Assembly: GCA_944989445.1 (NCBI GenBank)
Contig: CALYLW010000163.1
Location: 467,501 to 531,500, forward strand
Origin: Ampullaceana balthica
Lineage: Eukaryota; Mollusca; Gastropoda; Lymnaeidae
Length of the DNA stretch: 64,000 bases
Direction: 5' to 3'
Part shown: piece after piece, positions 36,667 to 46,599 of the stretch
Layout of the letters: each line of letters begins with the position of its first letter
How positions within the stretch are numbered: the first letter of the stretch is position 1
Notes under the pieces: model-generated
The model's database searches: none
What the model was told of the DNA's origin: nothing
Seen by the model: the letters and a program-made list of their open reading frames with translations, nothing else
Made by a program: the position numbers and the translations under genes

Positions 36667-37075
36667 TTAGGGGCAGTCCATAAATGACGTCCCGCACTGG
36701 GGGGGGGATAGTCACACGTTTGACGAGGTGTGACGAGGGGGGGGGGGGTGTTGAAGCCAATGTGACGTCACGTCCAAAACGCGCAACTTTAAATTAATTT
36801 TCCACTTAAATATTTGATTACTGACCACTTTATTAATGACGACTTATGTTAAAACGCGGGTTACGATATAGAAATGCAGACCTTTTACACTAAAAACATA
36901 CTTAAATGGCAAAACTTAATTTGAAAACATGTTCATTTTCATACAGACAATACGGCTTTGAGTCGTCTTATTGGAGAAGGTGTCTAGTTTTTGTGACGGA
37001 CGTGTGACGAGAACGGGTGGAGGTAATCCAACCAGCCTAATATAGCGATTAGTTTCATTTATGGACGGCCACTTA
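36667..37075 (+). mobile_element. TIR element, 403 bp, copy C
   Basis: The element spans 36670-37072. It starts GGGGCAGTCCATAAATGACG and ends CATTTATGGACGGCCAC, with TTA at 36667-36669 and 37073-37075 as the target duplication. It has the family's G-rich block (about 36699-36710 and 36737-36749) next to the end. It is a short internally deleted relative of copies A and B. Confidence 0.85.
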
Positions 37076-37997
37076 GTTCGATTATATTAATGTTTGTAAA
37101 AATGAACTAAAATGAATAAATAATTGTTATTGAAACGAGGTGTAACGGTGGGGAACTGTTTACCATTGCATGCCTATATTTATGTAGCGCAGTATATAAA
37201 ATAGGCCGCATAAGATATATACCATATAAATACACATTTATAAGAACATACAAGATCTTTTTTTTAAAGGCACATGAAAGTTATGAGGGTCGCAGGTCCC
37301 CCCCCCACCCCATGAGACAAAATATATTCCAAAATTTATTACCCCCCCCCAAAAAAAAACCATTACCAATATACTTTTACTGAGTTATTTTCATGTTTGT
37401 ATTTATAATTAAATGATTTTTTTTACAAACAAAGATAATTTGTATACATTAGCAGTAGGTAAAAAAACGGCTTTGCATCAGTGGGTAGCGAGGGGGGCAG
37501 GGGGGGGCGACGCCCCGGGCGGGGCACTTTGCCAGGGGCGGCACAAATTCTCGAGTAGGTATTCTATAGAACTTTAAAACGAAAATTTTATAAGTAGTGG
37601 AGGATTAATCGAAATAAATAACAGCCAAATTAAGAAATTAATAAAACGAAATAACAGGAAATCTCATCAAGTCATGTGAACCGTTTCAACTGCCAGAACT
37701 TTTAAAATTATTCTGCTACTATAAGGCTACTGTTCTGAAAAACCAGAGCCTGATGTCGGTACAATTTAATTGGTTCTTGTAAAATTGACAGCTTTTCCTG
37801 TTGTAAAATTCCAAATCCTACTGTACCTATCAATTTGAAACATGAGCGAATCGAATTCTCCGAATACAGGCACATTGTTTGGGAGAGGGGGGCGGCAAAT
37901 TCCTCGTTGTTAAATAACTTCTAAAAATAAATAACGTTAAAATAAAGTTTAACAAAATAAAATTAAAAACAAGATAGACTACTGCTTTTTTTTTAAA

Positions 37998-38580
37998 GGA
38001 CGAAACTATATTAAAATACTTAGACTTTTCTAATGCAAAAGTGTCAAACTCCTATTCTTTTATTAATCTAAAGACTTATACAACTAATGCTAATGAGCTG
38101 AAAAACATAGGGGCTGAAGTAGTGTACGAACATGACAATTATGTACTGGTACATTTAATAGATTTTAAATAAATAAAAATGATGAATAAAATTGCTTATC
38201 TAAAGGAAATAAAACTTGACACACACAAACAAAAAAGTAGCCTAGTCACTCTTGAACAAGTGCTCAACATTACCATTTTATTTTTTGCAATTGGAAAGAA
38301 TCATAGATTGGATAAAAAGAATAAATTATTAATAAAGAACAAAACAAAGTTGCAAGAGATTCTTACGACATTTCTAAAAAGATTTTAAATAATTGATGAT
38401 CTTAAAATAATGGACTGCAGAGGCCAACGTGTGTTAATATTTCTTCATGGCTGAAAAGTATGCAGGAGTTAAAGAAAAACGCAAAAAATTAAATGTCAAT
38501 GTCAAATCTCATATAGAAAGTTCATTTAACCAATTGTGTTTACATGATACTCCTACTGAAACGAACTCTCTTAACTGTTT
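37998..38580 (+). pseudogene. Unrecognised broken coding region in the hAT
   Basis: Three successive short open stretches lie on the plus strand: about 57 codons ending at 38170 (contains KYLDFSNAKVSNSYSF and VVYEHDNYVLVHLIDFK), 69 codons at 38179-38388 (starts MMNKIAYLKEIKLD), and about 46 codons from about 38446 (MAEKYAGVKEKRKKLN). Lys/Asn-rich and without a domain I recognise. They lie between the termini of the innermost hAT, so decayed transposase or captured host sequence are both possible. Confidence 0.3.
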
Positions 38581-38756
38581 TTAGTACGTTGTTACGCATT
38601 CTTTTCCATTTCACGCCCCCCCCCCTCCCCAGCGTGACTTTAAATAGTATCATTTGTCTATAAAATTGTTATAAGTACACCTCTGCATAACGGTCAAACG
38701 AGCCCCCTTTACGGAGCCTCGCGCTCCCCCCCCCCTCCGTGAATCCATGTAATAAG

Positions 38757-38913
38757 CCATAAAAAATAGTAAGAATTCGAATGTTTAAGTGGAACTTTGA
38801 TTTAAAGTAGCGTGTTCACGTGGCGTCACAGTTTTTACCCCCCCCCCACCCCCTTTTCCCCCTCGTCACAAATCGTCACAAATATAGGTGCGTGACGTCA
38901 TTTATGGACGGAT
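38757..38913 (+). mobile_element. TIR element right end, copy D
   Basis: AGTGGAACTTTGATTTAAAG, GTGGCGTCACAG, a C-rich block, TCGTCACAAATCGTCACAAA and TGACGTCATTTATGGACGG match the right end of copy A. The left end is not recognisable, so the copy is truncated. Confidence 0.7.
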
Positions 38914-39228
38914 CTTATAGCATTAACATATTTTTCGTTGGGGACCGCAAATTTGGGTTTTGCCCCGGGCGGCACATACCCACGCTACGTCGCTGCTTGG
39001 CATTGGGGCAGTTGCAAAGGGTGCCGGCCTGCGCCAGTTCTAAAGGGTGCCGCTAAATCTCTAATTTTTAAATTTTTATTAAAATAAAAGGCGCCAAAAA
39101 TAAATTAGCCAAGGGCGTCAAAAACCCAGTTACGCCTCTGTACATTAGTATGTTAACATATTTATACATTTACTTTCCTAACTTTCATAATAGAAAAAAT
39201 CGTGTATTACGCAATCAAAATTAAAATT

Positions 39229-39911
39229 ATTTGTAATATCTTGTTGTATGGACAATATTGCAAGATTTTGTTGTCTTTAATCGCTCATTGTGGAACGTAG
39301 ATAATTTTTTTATCAACTGCAGTTTGGAGAAGCCTCTTTCACAACTATCGACACTGATAGCAATAGATGAATAAATTCAGAGCAAAATTGCAATCTTGGG
39401 TACAGAATTTTCCAATCTATACAATTGAATAAATTTTAATAGATCAAAGGTGCTTTTTCCCCAGTTTTTCTAACATAATGCCTCTTCTTGTAGTGTAGGT
39501 ACAGCCATAAAAACCTGGATCCTTTTTCATTCCATATTGAACTGTCAATGTCAATAAAGTAATTTATTTGATGTTCAAATGCTTCATTTAGTAGGTTACA
39601 TGGTATTATATACGAATATTTTCTTGCAAGGAAATGCAACTCATCAAAGCGTTATTTTATTTTATAATTCCATCCATGGATAAAAACATTTCTCGTTTTA
39701 CTTCCTATTCTAACGATAGAACCACGTCTTCTGAATTTTCCCTACTAATATTATTTTTCCTTCTAACTAGGCGTTCAGTTGATATCTCCATCTCTTCACA
39801 AATTGTTTGGTTGATATAACAGCATTTTGTATTAGCACATCTCTTTGTTCCATGCAATGGCTTCGCATTAATTTTAAAAAAATGACGGGTTCCTATAAAT
39901 TGAGATAACAT
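39229..39911 (-). pseudogene. hAT transposase C-terminus, broken
   Basis: Read on the minus strand, the region gives KFIQLYRLENSVPKIAILL, a stop, then SIAISVDSCERGFSKLQLIK, KLSTFHNERLK, and ends at TAA (39229-39231). The CERGFSKLKLIK motif and the SIxISV stretch just before it mark the hAT C-terminal dimerisation region of the zf-MYM/TTF-type transposases. Further upstream, LLNEAFEHQINYF and STERLVRRK are open but in other frames. The transposase belongs to the 5.4-kb hAT around it and is inactive. Its N-terminal part is interrupted by the LINE at 40322. Confidence 0.75.
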
Positions 39912-40331
39912 AGAAGAGAAAAAGATTGCATAGAATTGAGTAAAATTCCAGCATCTGATCTCGTTTTCCTAGTTACTTCTTCAGATGTCAATTTTTACAA
40001 GACGCTTGAAAGTTTAAAGTATGTCTTTTTCAAAATTATTATTCCTATTGTGGTGATTATTAACAGAGAAATTTGAATTTTTACATATTTTTGTCATAAA
40101 TCTTAATAATTTTCCATAAAATAGACGAATTCAAATTATTTACACATTACTATTACTTTAATTGGATAGGCGTAACATGCTTAATGAATAACCATTTTTT
40201 AATGAAAAACACAAATTATTTGTGCTACTTTACGCAATAAAAACAAAATTAATTTAATTTTTAATAGCTTACCTAACAATATTTTACTGAAAACTGAAAC
40301 GGTAATATAAAGTACTTGTTGTTGGCTTTCC

Positions 40332-41040
40332 TTATGTCTCGTGAGACGATGGAAGATTCTGTGCTCTTGTGGGATCCTCGCCCATGGCCCTGCAGCTTCT
40401 GTTGTGGCTGTACAAGCCCACTCGCGAATGGCAGCCTTTGCCGCACTTCTGGCACTGAAAGGCAGCACCTGTGGTTGTCTGATTAGCACTCCTTTTCCTC
40501 TTTTGGGGGCCCGCTTCTGAGACCTGTCGCAGGTCTCTTTCTCCTGCTTCTAGCCCGGCAGGCAACGATTGTCTCCACCTGTGTCTGTCCCCAGCGAGTT
40601 CCTCCCAGCCATTTATGTCGATGCCAATAGCTCTTGCAGTCATCTTTGAAACGGAGGGGAGGCCGGCCTGTAGTCCTCTTTCCTTTGGCTAGCTCAGAGT
40701 AGAGGATGTCCTTTGGGATTCTGCCATCCTCCAATCTGCGAACATGTCCCAACCATCTGAGCCGAAGCTGGCGGAGAAGAGTTGTCATACTTTGTATATT
40801 TGCCTGTTGTAGCACCTCATTGTTGGTGACATGGTCCTGCCAGGCGATTCCCAGGATGCGCCGGAGACAGCGCATGTGGAAAGCACTCAATCTCCTTTCT
40901 TGCCTGGAGTATGGGTCCAGGATTCACTGGCATAAAGGAGGGTGCTTAGCACACATGCTCGGTACACAGCAATTTTGGTTCTGATAGTCAGCTTTTTGTT
41001 GTTCCAGACTCTTTTTCAGAGCCTGGCCAGCGTTGTGGAG
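40332..41040 (-). pseudogene. LINE protein C-terminus with zinc finger
   Basis: Reading the minus strand: TLARL, stop, KRVWNNKKLTIRTKIAVYRA, CVLSTLLYASESWT, a frameshift, then SAFHMRCLRRILGIAWQD, VTNNEVLQQANIQSM, RLRWLGHVRRLEDGRIPKD and KGKRTTGRPPLRFKD. After another frameshift comes a C-terminal C2H2-like finger (CQKCGKGCHSRVGLYSH, about 40395-40455). This is the conserved end of a LINE type abundant in molluscs and other invertebrates, usually annotated as endonuclease-reverse transcriptase. At least two frameshifts and one stop make it inactive. Confidence 0.85.
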
Positions 41041-41500
41041 GCCTTGCCTCCATTTGATATCCGCAGCGGAGTCAAACAGGGCTGCGTCCTCGCCCCGACA
41101 CTCTTTGGCATCTTTTTTGCCTGTCTGTTGAGACACGCCTTTGGAACCTCAACCGAGGGGATCTACCTTCACACCCGTTCTGATGGCAAACTATTCAATC
41201 TGGCCAGGCTGAAATCAAAGAGGAAGATACGTGAAACAGTCATTAGGGACATGCTTTTTGCGGATGCAGCTGCCATAGCTACCCACAATGAAGCAGATTT
41301 GCAAAGCCTAATGGACCGCTTTGCCAACGCCGCCAGCGACTTCGGCCTAACCATCAGCCTCAAAAAGACTAACGTGATGGCCCAGGATGCTGATCCACCC
41401 AACATCACCATCAATGGTTGCCAACTTGAGGCCGTGGATCACTTGGCTCCAACATCACCAAAAACCTGTCCCTTGATTCCGACCTAGATATAAATTACTA
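41035..41500 (+). pseudogene. LINE reverse transcriptase segment, catalytic Asp lost
   Basis: The frame gives FDIRSGVKQGCVLAPTLFGI, FGTSTEGIYLHTRSDGKLFN, then IRDMLFADAAAIATHNEADL and FGLTISLKKTNVMAQDA. These are reverse transcriptase palm motifs. The catalytic box is FADA (GAT GCA at about 41262-41267) instead of FADD, so the second metal-binding Asp is lost. Near the end a small deletion shifts the frame: LGSNITKNLSLDSDLD is readable to about 41496. The following residues of the protein resume on the minus strand at about 41040. Confidence 0.85.
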
Positions 41501-42155
41501 CTTGCAAGTTAAACACAATATTTGAACCACCATGCCTTGTAAGTACTTGTTGCGCATCATTCTGCGAAGTCGAAATTTCACGAAAACTGTCGCGGCGATA
41601 TTAATAGCACATATTATTCGGCCCGGCCCTGTTGTGTTTTTTGGGTAGTTTTCTTATAAAAGCGTCATCTGTGACTTATACCGCTTAGTTTTCCAAACAA
41701 ATGGATACATTTTTTGAGCGATTAAAATTTTTTGAACGGTTTTGCGTTATCTATAATATCCACTATTTAATCAAACAAACGTTGTGCGAATCCATTAATT
41801 AAGACTCGAAATTACGAATATTTTTTTTTCACCTTGGTTTTCCCCCTTCAAAAGAAAAAGATCGGTTGTCGAAAATGGTTGTACTTTTCAAATGCCCACA
41901 AATGCCGCCCCTAAATGAGTGCCACCCGGAGCGGATCGCCCCACCGACCCCCCTAGCTACGCCACTGTCCGTCTGCCCTTGTTTACATTACATCCACGTG
42001 CCGAGTTCACACCAACCCCGACCACAAAAACCATGTTTAGCATCAAGGGGAGATCAGTCATTTCCAGTCTGTAAATGTTTGTCGGGCAATGCGTATTATA
42101 TTTGAACATAATCAATACTTCAAAACTCACCATAGCATACACTTAGACTAAAAAG

Positions 42156-42509
42156 AATAAAATAAAAAGAAGTAAAAAAAGATTTTAAAAAAAGACGTTT
42201 TTATAAGCGGACTAAAAAGAAGAAAATAAATTTTAAAAATTTAAAATAAGTACTATGATGTAATATGACTAAAAACGTGGGCGGGCGCTTTTTAGGTGTT
42301 TGGCTAAAATGATTAGGGTTTACAAATGACGAGTAAGAAAATGAGTGAATTGAATATTAGTTAAGCCTGAGAAGCGCCCGCCCCACGTTTTTAGTCATAT
42401 TACATCATAGTACTTATTGAAATTTTAAATTTTAAAAATTTATTTTCTTCTTTTTAGTCCGCTTATAAAAACGTGGTTTTGAAAATCTTTTTTTACTTCT
42501 ATTTTTACC
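42156..42509. repeat. Long palindrome 1 (arms about 130 bp)
   Basis: The left arm (about 42156-42289) contains TTTTTATAAGCGGACTAAAA and GATGTAATATGACTAAAAAC, ending GTGGGCGGGCGCT. The right arm (42372-42509) is its near-perfect reverse complement. The spacer is about 82 bp. Mismatches and one- to four-base gaps are few. A transcript would form a very long hairpin. Confidence 0.9.
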
Positions 42510-43258
42510 ACGTTTTTATTAACTTGCTTTCGTTCCTGACTGTCCACATTGTTTTCGATCCTGTCTGTCCGCAATTTTTCAAATTATACAACGTAAAATT
42601 AAAACCTTTCTGATGGCCCTACAGAGCTCAAAATGTTACCACAGATAGATCTTGGCTGACAATGAATTGCATCAAAATTTCAGATCGATCAAATGTACCG
42701 TAATTAAATTAATGAATTTTTAAGTTTATCTCTATATAAGCATCTGTATTCGTCTGCTGTTTCACGTGCCGAGTTCACCCCGTGACCTTTATCGCCGTGG
42801 TATTAAAACGTTGGACGGGTGATAATGAGGTGTTGGGTAAAATAAATAGAGTTAAAAATATTTTAAAAAACCAGATTGTTATAAGTGGACAAAAAAGAAT
42901 AAAATAAATAAAGGTAAAAAAGGATTTTTAAAAACCACGGTTGTATAAGTGGACTAAAAAGAAGAAAATAATTTAAAACTTATAAGTTCAAGTCATTTGA
43001 TTTAATATGACTAAAAACGTGGGGCGGGTGTTTGGTATAAAAATTAAAGATTTATAATTTAGAAGGCAAATTAGAGATCTATAAGTGAGAGAATGAGTGA
43101 ACCGCATATGTTAAACCTCATATATCAAACACCCACCCCACGTTTTTAGTCATATTAAATGAAAGTACTTGAACTTATGAGTTTTAAATTATTTTCTTAT
43201 TTTTAGTTTACTTATAAAAACGTGGTTTTTAAAAATCCTTTTTTACCTTTATTTATTC
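42507..43258. repeat. Palindrome-ending repeat unit 2
   Basis: Begins ACCACGTTTTTATTAACTTG and carries the same body as unit 1 (CACAGATAGATCTTGG, TTTCAGATCGATC, ACGTGCCGAGTTCAC), ending in palindrome 2. It has no insertion. Units 1 and 2 form a direct tandem pair. Confidence 0.75.
42902..43258. repeat. Long palindrome 2 (arms about 130 bp)
   Basis: The left arm 42902-43034 and right arm 43127-43258 are inverted complements around a 92-bp spacer. Arms share GGTAAAAAAGGATTTTTAAA, GACTAAAAACGTGGGG and CGGGTGTTTG with their complements. It is homologous to palindrome 1 but clearly diverged. The spacers of the two share GAGAATGAGTGAA. Confidence 0.9.
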
Positions 43259-43406
43259 ATATGTTGTGTTGTTGTTGTATAATACATACATATACATAAA
43301 GTTTTATCAACGGCAATGCAGACAATGTCACTGTGTTTTATTTAGCAGTGTACTTAACAAGTTGATGTGCATACAGTAATATCCAGGCTCGTGATCAGCG
43401 TGAATT

Positions 43407-45395
43407 GGAACGAATTCTTGGAACGAATTCTTGGAACGAATTCTTGGAAAGAATTCTTGGAACGAATTCTTGGAACGAATTCTTGGAACGAATTCTTGGA
43501 ACGAATTCTTGGAACGAATTCTTGGAAAGAATTCTTGGAACGAATTCTTGGAACGAATTCTTGGAACGAATTCTTGGAACGAATTCTTGGAACGAATTCT
43601 TGGAACGAATTCTTGGAACGAATTCTTGGAACGAATTCTTGGAACGAATTCTTGGAACGAATTCTTGGAACGAATTCTTGGAACGAATTCTTGGAACGAA
43701 TTCTTGGAAAGAATTCTTGGAACGAATTCTTGGAACGAATTCTTGGAACGAATTCTTGGAACGAATTCTTGGAACGAATTCTTGGAACGAATTCTTGGAA
43801 CGAATTCTTGGAACGAATTCTTGGAACGAATTCTTGGAACGAATTCTTGGAACGAATTCTTGGAACGAATTCTTGGAACGAATTCTTGGAACGAATTCTT
43901 GGAACGAATTCTTGGAACGAATTCTTGGAACGAATTCTTGGAACGAATTCTTGGAACGAATTCTTGGAACGAATTCTTGGAACGAATTCTTGGAAAGAAT
44001 TCTTGGAACGAATTCTTGGAACGAATTCTTGGAACGAATTCTTGGAACGAATTCTTGGAACGAATTCTTGGAACGAATTCTTGGAACGAATTCTTGGAAC
44101 GAATTCTTGGAACGAATTCTTGGAACGAATTCTTGGAACGAATTCTTGGAACGAATTCTTGGAACGAATTCTTGGAAAGAATTCTTGGAAAGAATTCTTG
44201 GAACGAATTCTTGGAACGAATTCTTGGAACGAATTCTTGGAACGAATTCTTGGAACGAATTCTTGGAACGAATTCTTGGAACGAATTCTTGGAAAGAATT
44301 CTTGGAACGAATTCTTGGAACGAATTCTTGGAACGAATTCTTGGAACGAATTCTTGGAACGAATTCTTGGAACGAATTCTTGGAACGAATTCTTGGAACG
44401 AATTCTTGGAACGAATTCTTGGAACGAATTCTTGGAACGAATTCTTGGAACGAATTCTTGGAACGAATTCTTGGAACGAATTCTTGGAACGAATTCTTGG
44501 AACGAATTCTTGGAACGAATTCTTGGAACGAATTCTTGGAACGAATTCTTGGAACGAATTCTTGGAACGAATTCTTGGAACGAATTCTTGGAACGAATTC
44601 TTGGAACGAATTCTTGGAACGAATTCTTGGAACGAATTCTTGGAACGAATTCTTGGAACGAATTCTTGGAACGAATTCTTGGAACGAATTCTTGGAACGA
44701 ATTCTTGGAACGAATTCTTGGAACGAATTCTTGGAACGAATTCTTGGAACGAATTCTTGGAACGAATTCTTGGAACGAATTCTTGGAACGAATTCTTGGA
44801 ACGAATTCTTGGAACGAATTCTTGGAACGAATTCTTGGAACGAATTCTTGGAACGAATTCTTGGAACGAATTCTTGGAACGAATTCTTGGAACGAATTCT
44901 TGGAACGAATTCTTGGAAAGAATTCTTGGAACGAATTCTTGGAACGAATTCTTGGAACGAATTCTTGGAACGAATTCTTGGAACGAATTCTTGGAACGAA
45001 TTCTTGGAACGAATTCTTGGAACGAATTCTTGGAACGAATTCTTGGAACGAATTCTTGGAACGAATTCTTGGAACGAATTCTTGGAACGAATTCTTGGAA
45101 CGAATTCTTGGAACGAATTCTTGGAACGAATTCTTGGAACGAATTCTTGGAACGAATTCTTGGAACGAATTCTTGGAACGAATTCTTGGAACGAATTCTT
45201 GGAACGAATTCTTGGAACGAATTCTTGGAACGAATTCTTGGAACGAATTCTTGGAACGAATTCTTGGAAAGAATTCTTGGAACGAATTCTTGGAACGAAT
45301 TCTTGGAACGAATTCTTGGAACGAATTCTTGGAACGAATTCTTGGAACGAATTCTTGGAACGAATTCTTGGAACGAATTCTTGGAACGAATTCTT
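43407..45395. repeat. 13-bp satellite x 153, EcoRI site in each unit
   Basis: GGAACGAATTCTT is repeated 153 times over 1989 bp with no length change. The only variant I see is C to A, giving GGAAAGAATTCTT, in nine units. Every unit contains GAATTC. Because 13 is not a multiple of three and the unit has no stop in any frame, open frames of 670-700 codons run across it on both strands. They are not genes. Confidence 0.98.
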
Positions 45396-45427
45396 GAGTT
45401 TTTGGTGTTGATATCTGACAAAAAAAC

Positions 45428-45925
45428 AACCCGTAAAAAACCAAGTTTTTGACTATAAATCCTTTACGTATGAGACGTAACTAAAAGAATGTTCATTATA
45501 ACACGCAGCGCAAGACCATCCAAAAATACAAATTTGCAGTTGTGTCGTAAAACGTGTTTAATATAATGCGCACCGATCAGGAATAGGTTTATAAAAAGTG
45601 TTGTCAGTAAAATACGCACCTTATTGCGCGACAGTAAGGTTGTTCAATGTAATACGCACCGCGACGCTCTATCTCAAAAAATAGCATGATACATAGGAAT
45701 AAATAAAATAATCTAAAAAATCAATAATTTAATTACGGTACATGCGATCGATCTGAAATTTTGATACATTGTTTTTATCATCGGTACGAAACTGCCTGCA
45801 AAATTTCAGCTCGCTATCTTGCGAGCAAGTGGGTTAAAAATCGATCAAAAGTTTTGGCGACAAGCAAGCAAGCAAGCAAGGTCGGTCGGTCGGCCGCAGA
45901 CACCACGAGTTAATATAAAGGATTT
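45428..45925 (-). mobile_element. AAATCCCTTATAT repeat family, copy 2
   Basis: Shares ACCCGTAAAAAACCAAG, TTTTTGACTATAAATCC, GAGACGTAACTAAAAG, TTAATTTAATTACGGTAC and GATCGATCTGAAATTTTG with the copy at 29590, and ends TAATATAAAGGATTTTAA. It carries short tandem CAAG and GTCG runs (about 45862-45893). It abuts the 13-bp satellite by 32 bp. Confidence 0.65.
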
Positions 45926-46599
45926 TAAAAAAAACTGGTCCAGTTGATTTTCCGCTATTAGTGATACACTGCTGAATGGTGCCCCCTACGGATTTTGTTA
46001 TGTTCTTGATCCAGACGGAGTACTGCCCCATGAAGTCTGCTCCATTGGATAGACAGTAAACAGAACGATTCAAAGCTTTCCCTAATATTCAAATAATTGA
46101 AACCGGAACTGAAGTCGGACGAGCTCGTCCAGTTTCATTGCCGGCTGTGACGTCAGCTATCGTCTGGGTCGTGACGGGGTTTCTCAGCGTGTCATCACTG
46201 AAGTTCGTCCTCTTTGACGGAAGCTGGTCTCAGGTCTCGGGTCTCTCTCTGCCTCACTGGTTGTCACAACAGAGTCCCTGGTCCTGTTGACGGAAGCTCG
46301 AATCTCTCTCTTTCTCTCTCTCCCCCCCCCACCCGTTGAGCGCCATCACAATTCTCACGGCAGCCATGAGGGTGACGAAAGTAGTTCATCCTTTAAAAAA
46401 ACAAAACGCAGTCAGGTGAACATCGTTGAACAAGAAGACCAACATTTAACAGCTGGATGCATCGAGCAATTGTTTTTTTTAAAAATCGGATTGTTAGGTT
46501 TAGGTTAGGGTTTCTGTTAAGGGTTAGGGCTAAGATTTTAAACAAGCCGCAGATCAAACAGGTTTCTTTGACTTCTCTTCCATTTCAGCCGCTATGTCT
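45926..46599. other. Unique DNA with a possible exon and telomere-like run
   Basis: On the minus strand 45934-46070 reads VYCLSNGADFMGQYSVWIKN and TIQQCITNSGKSTGP in one frame. The DxxGxYxVxxxN spacing is reminiscent of an immunoglobulin-domain F strand, but this is weak. At 46493-46531 TTAGGTTTAGGTTAGGG and AAGGGTTAGGG form a short telomere-like run on the plus strand. Confidence 0.3.

Larger units (their letters stand above)
37471..39003 (+). mobile_element. Innermost hAT element, 1517 bp
   Basis: The element spans 37479-38995, from CAGTGGGTAGCGAGGGGGG to CACGCTACGTCGCTG. CTTTGCAT precedes it and CTTGGCAT follows, a 7/8 match in the hAT form nTnnnnAn. Inside, both ends have GCCCCGGGCGG blocks. 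The centre has short AT-rich open frames and the right end of another TIR element. Confidence 0.8.
37445..39148 (-). mobile_element. hAT miniature element split by another hAT
   Basis: The element spans 37453-39140: CAGTAGGTAAAAA on the left, GTTACGCCTCTG on the right. TACATTAG stands at 37445-37452 and 39141-39148, a perfect 8-bp duplication. Without the hAT inside it (37479-38995 plus duplication) it is only about 163 bp. Its right end, read as CAGAGGCGTAACTGGG, resembles the left end of the element at 53566. Confidence 0.85.
40322..41540 (-). mobile_element. LINE insertion with inverted 5' half (twin priming)
   Basis: The 3' part (about 40322-41040) is in minus orientation and the 5' part (about 41035-41500) in plus orientation. 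The two parts are adjacent segments of one reverse transcriptase protein. AAGTACTTGTTG occurs at 40310-40321 and 41541-41552, a 12-bp target duplication. This order, an inverted 5' piece joined to a normal 3' piece, is what twin priming produces during LINE integration. Confidence 0.8.
36603..41975 (-). mobile_element. hAT transposon, 5357 bp, carrying nested insertions
   Basis: The element proper is 36611-41967. Its ends are CAGTGGCGTAGCTAGAA and, on the right, CTAGCTACGCCACTG. TCCGTCTG flanks both sides (36603-36610 and 41968-41975), a perfect 8-bp target duplication. The minus strand carries a decayed transposase. Four younger insertions lie inside: a TIR element (36670-37072), a hAT pair nested in each other (37453-39140) and a LINE (40322-41540). 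Removing them leaves about 2 kb. Confidence 0.93.
36364..42509. repeat. Palindrome-ending repeat unit 1, split by a hAT
   Basis: The unit starts ACCACGTTTTTATTAAC at about 36366, is interrupted after 36610 by the hAT at 36611-41967, resumes at 41976 and ends with a long palindrome at 42156-42509. Without the insertion it is about 780 bp. It shares CACAGATAGATCTTGG, TTTCAGATCGATC and the order of parts with unit 2 at 42507-43258. Its middle (ACGTGCCGAGTTCAC, CAGTCTGTAAATG, AACATAATCA) is related to the AAATCCCTTATAT family. Confidence 0.75.

Noticed and set aside
42156..43258. Transcription terminators or ribozyme-like RNA
   Set aside because: Arms of 130 bp are far longer than known terminators, and I see no catalytic core. 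A fold-back repeat explains them better.
43328..45452. Open frames of about 670-700 codons on both strands
   Set aside because: They are the 13-bp satellite read in five frames. A unit without stop codons and not divisible by three keeps every frame open.
46493..46531. Interstitial telomere
   Set aside because: Only five or six imperfect TTAGGG-like units. Too short to argue for a chromosome fusion.
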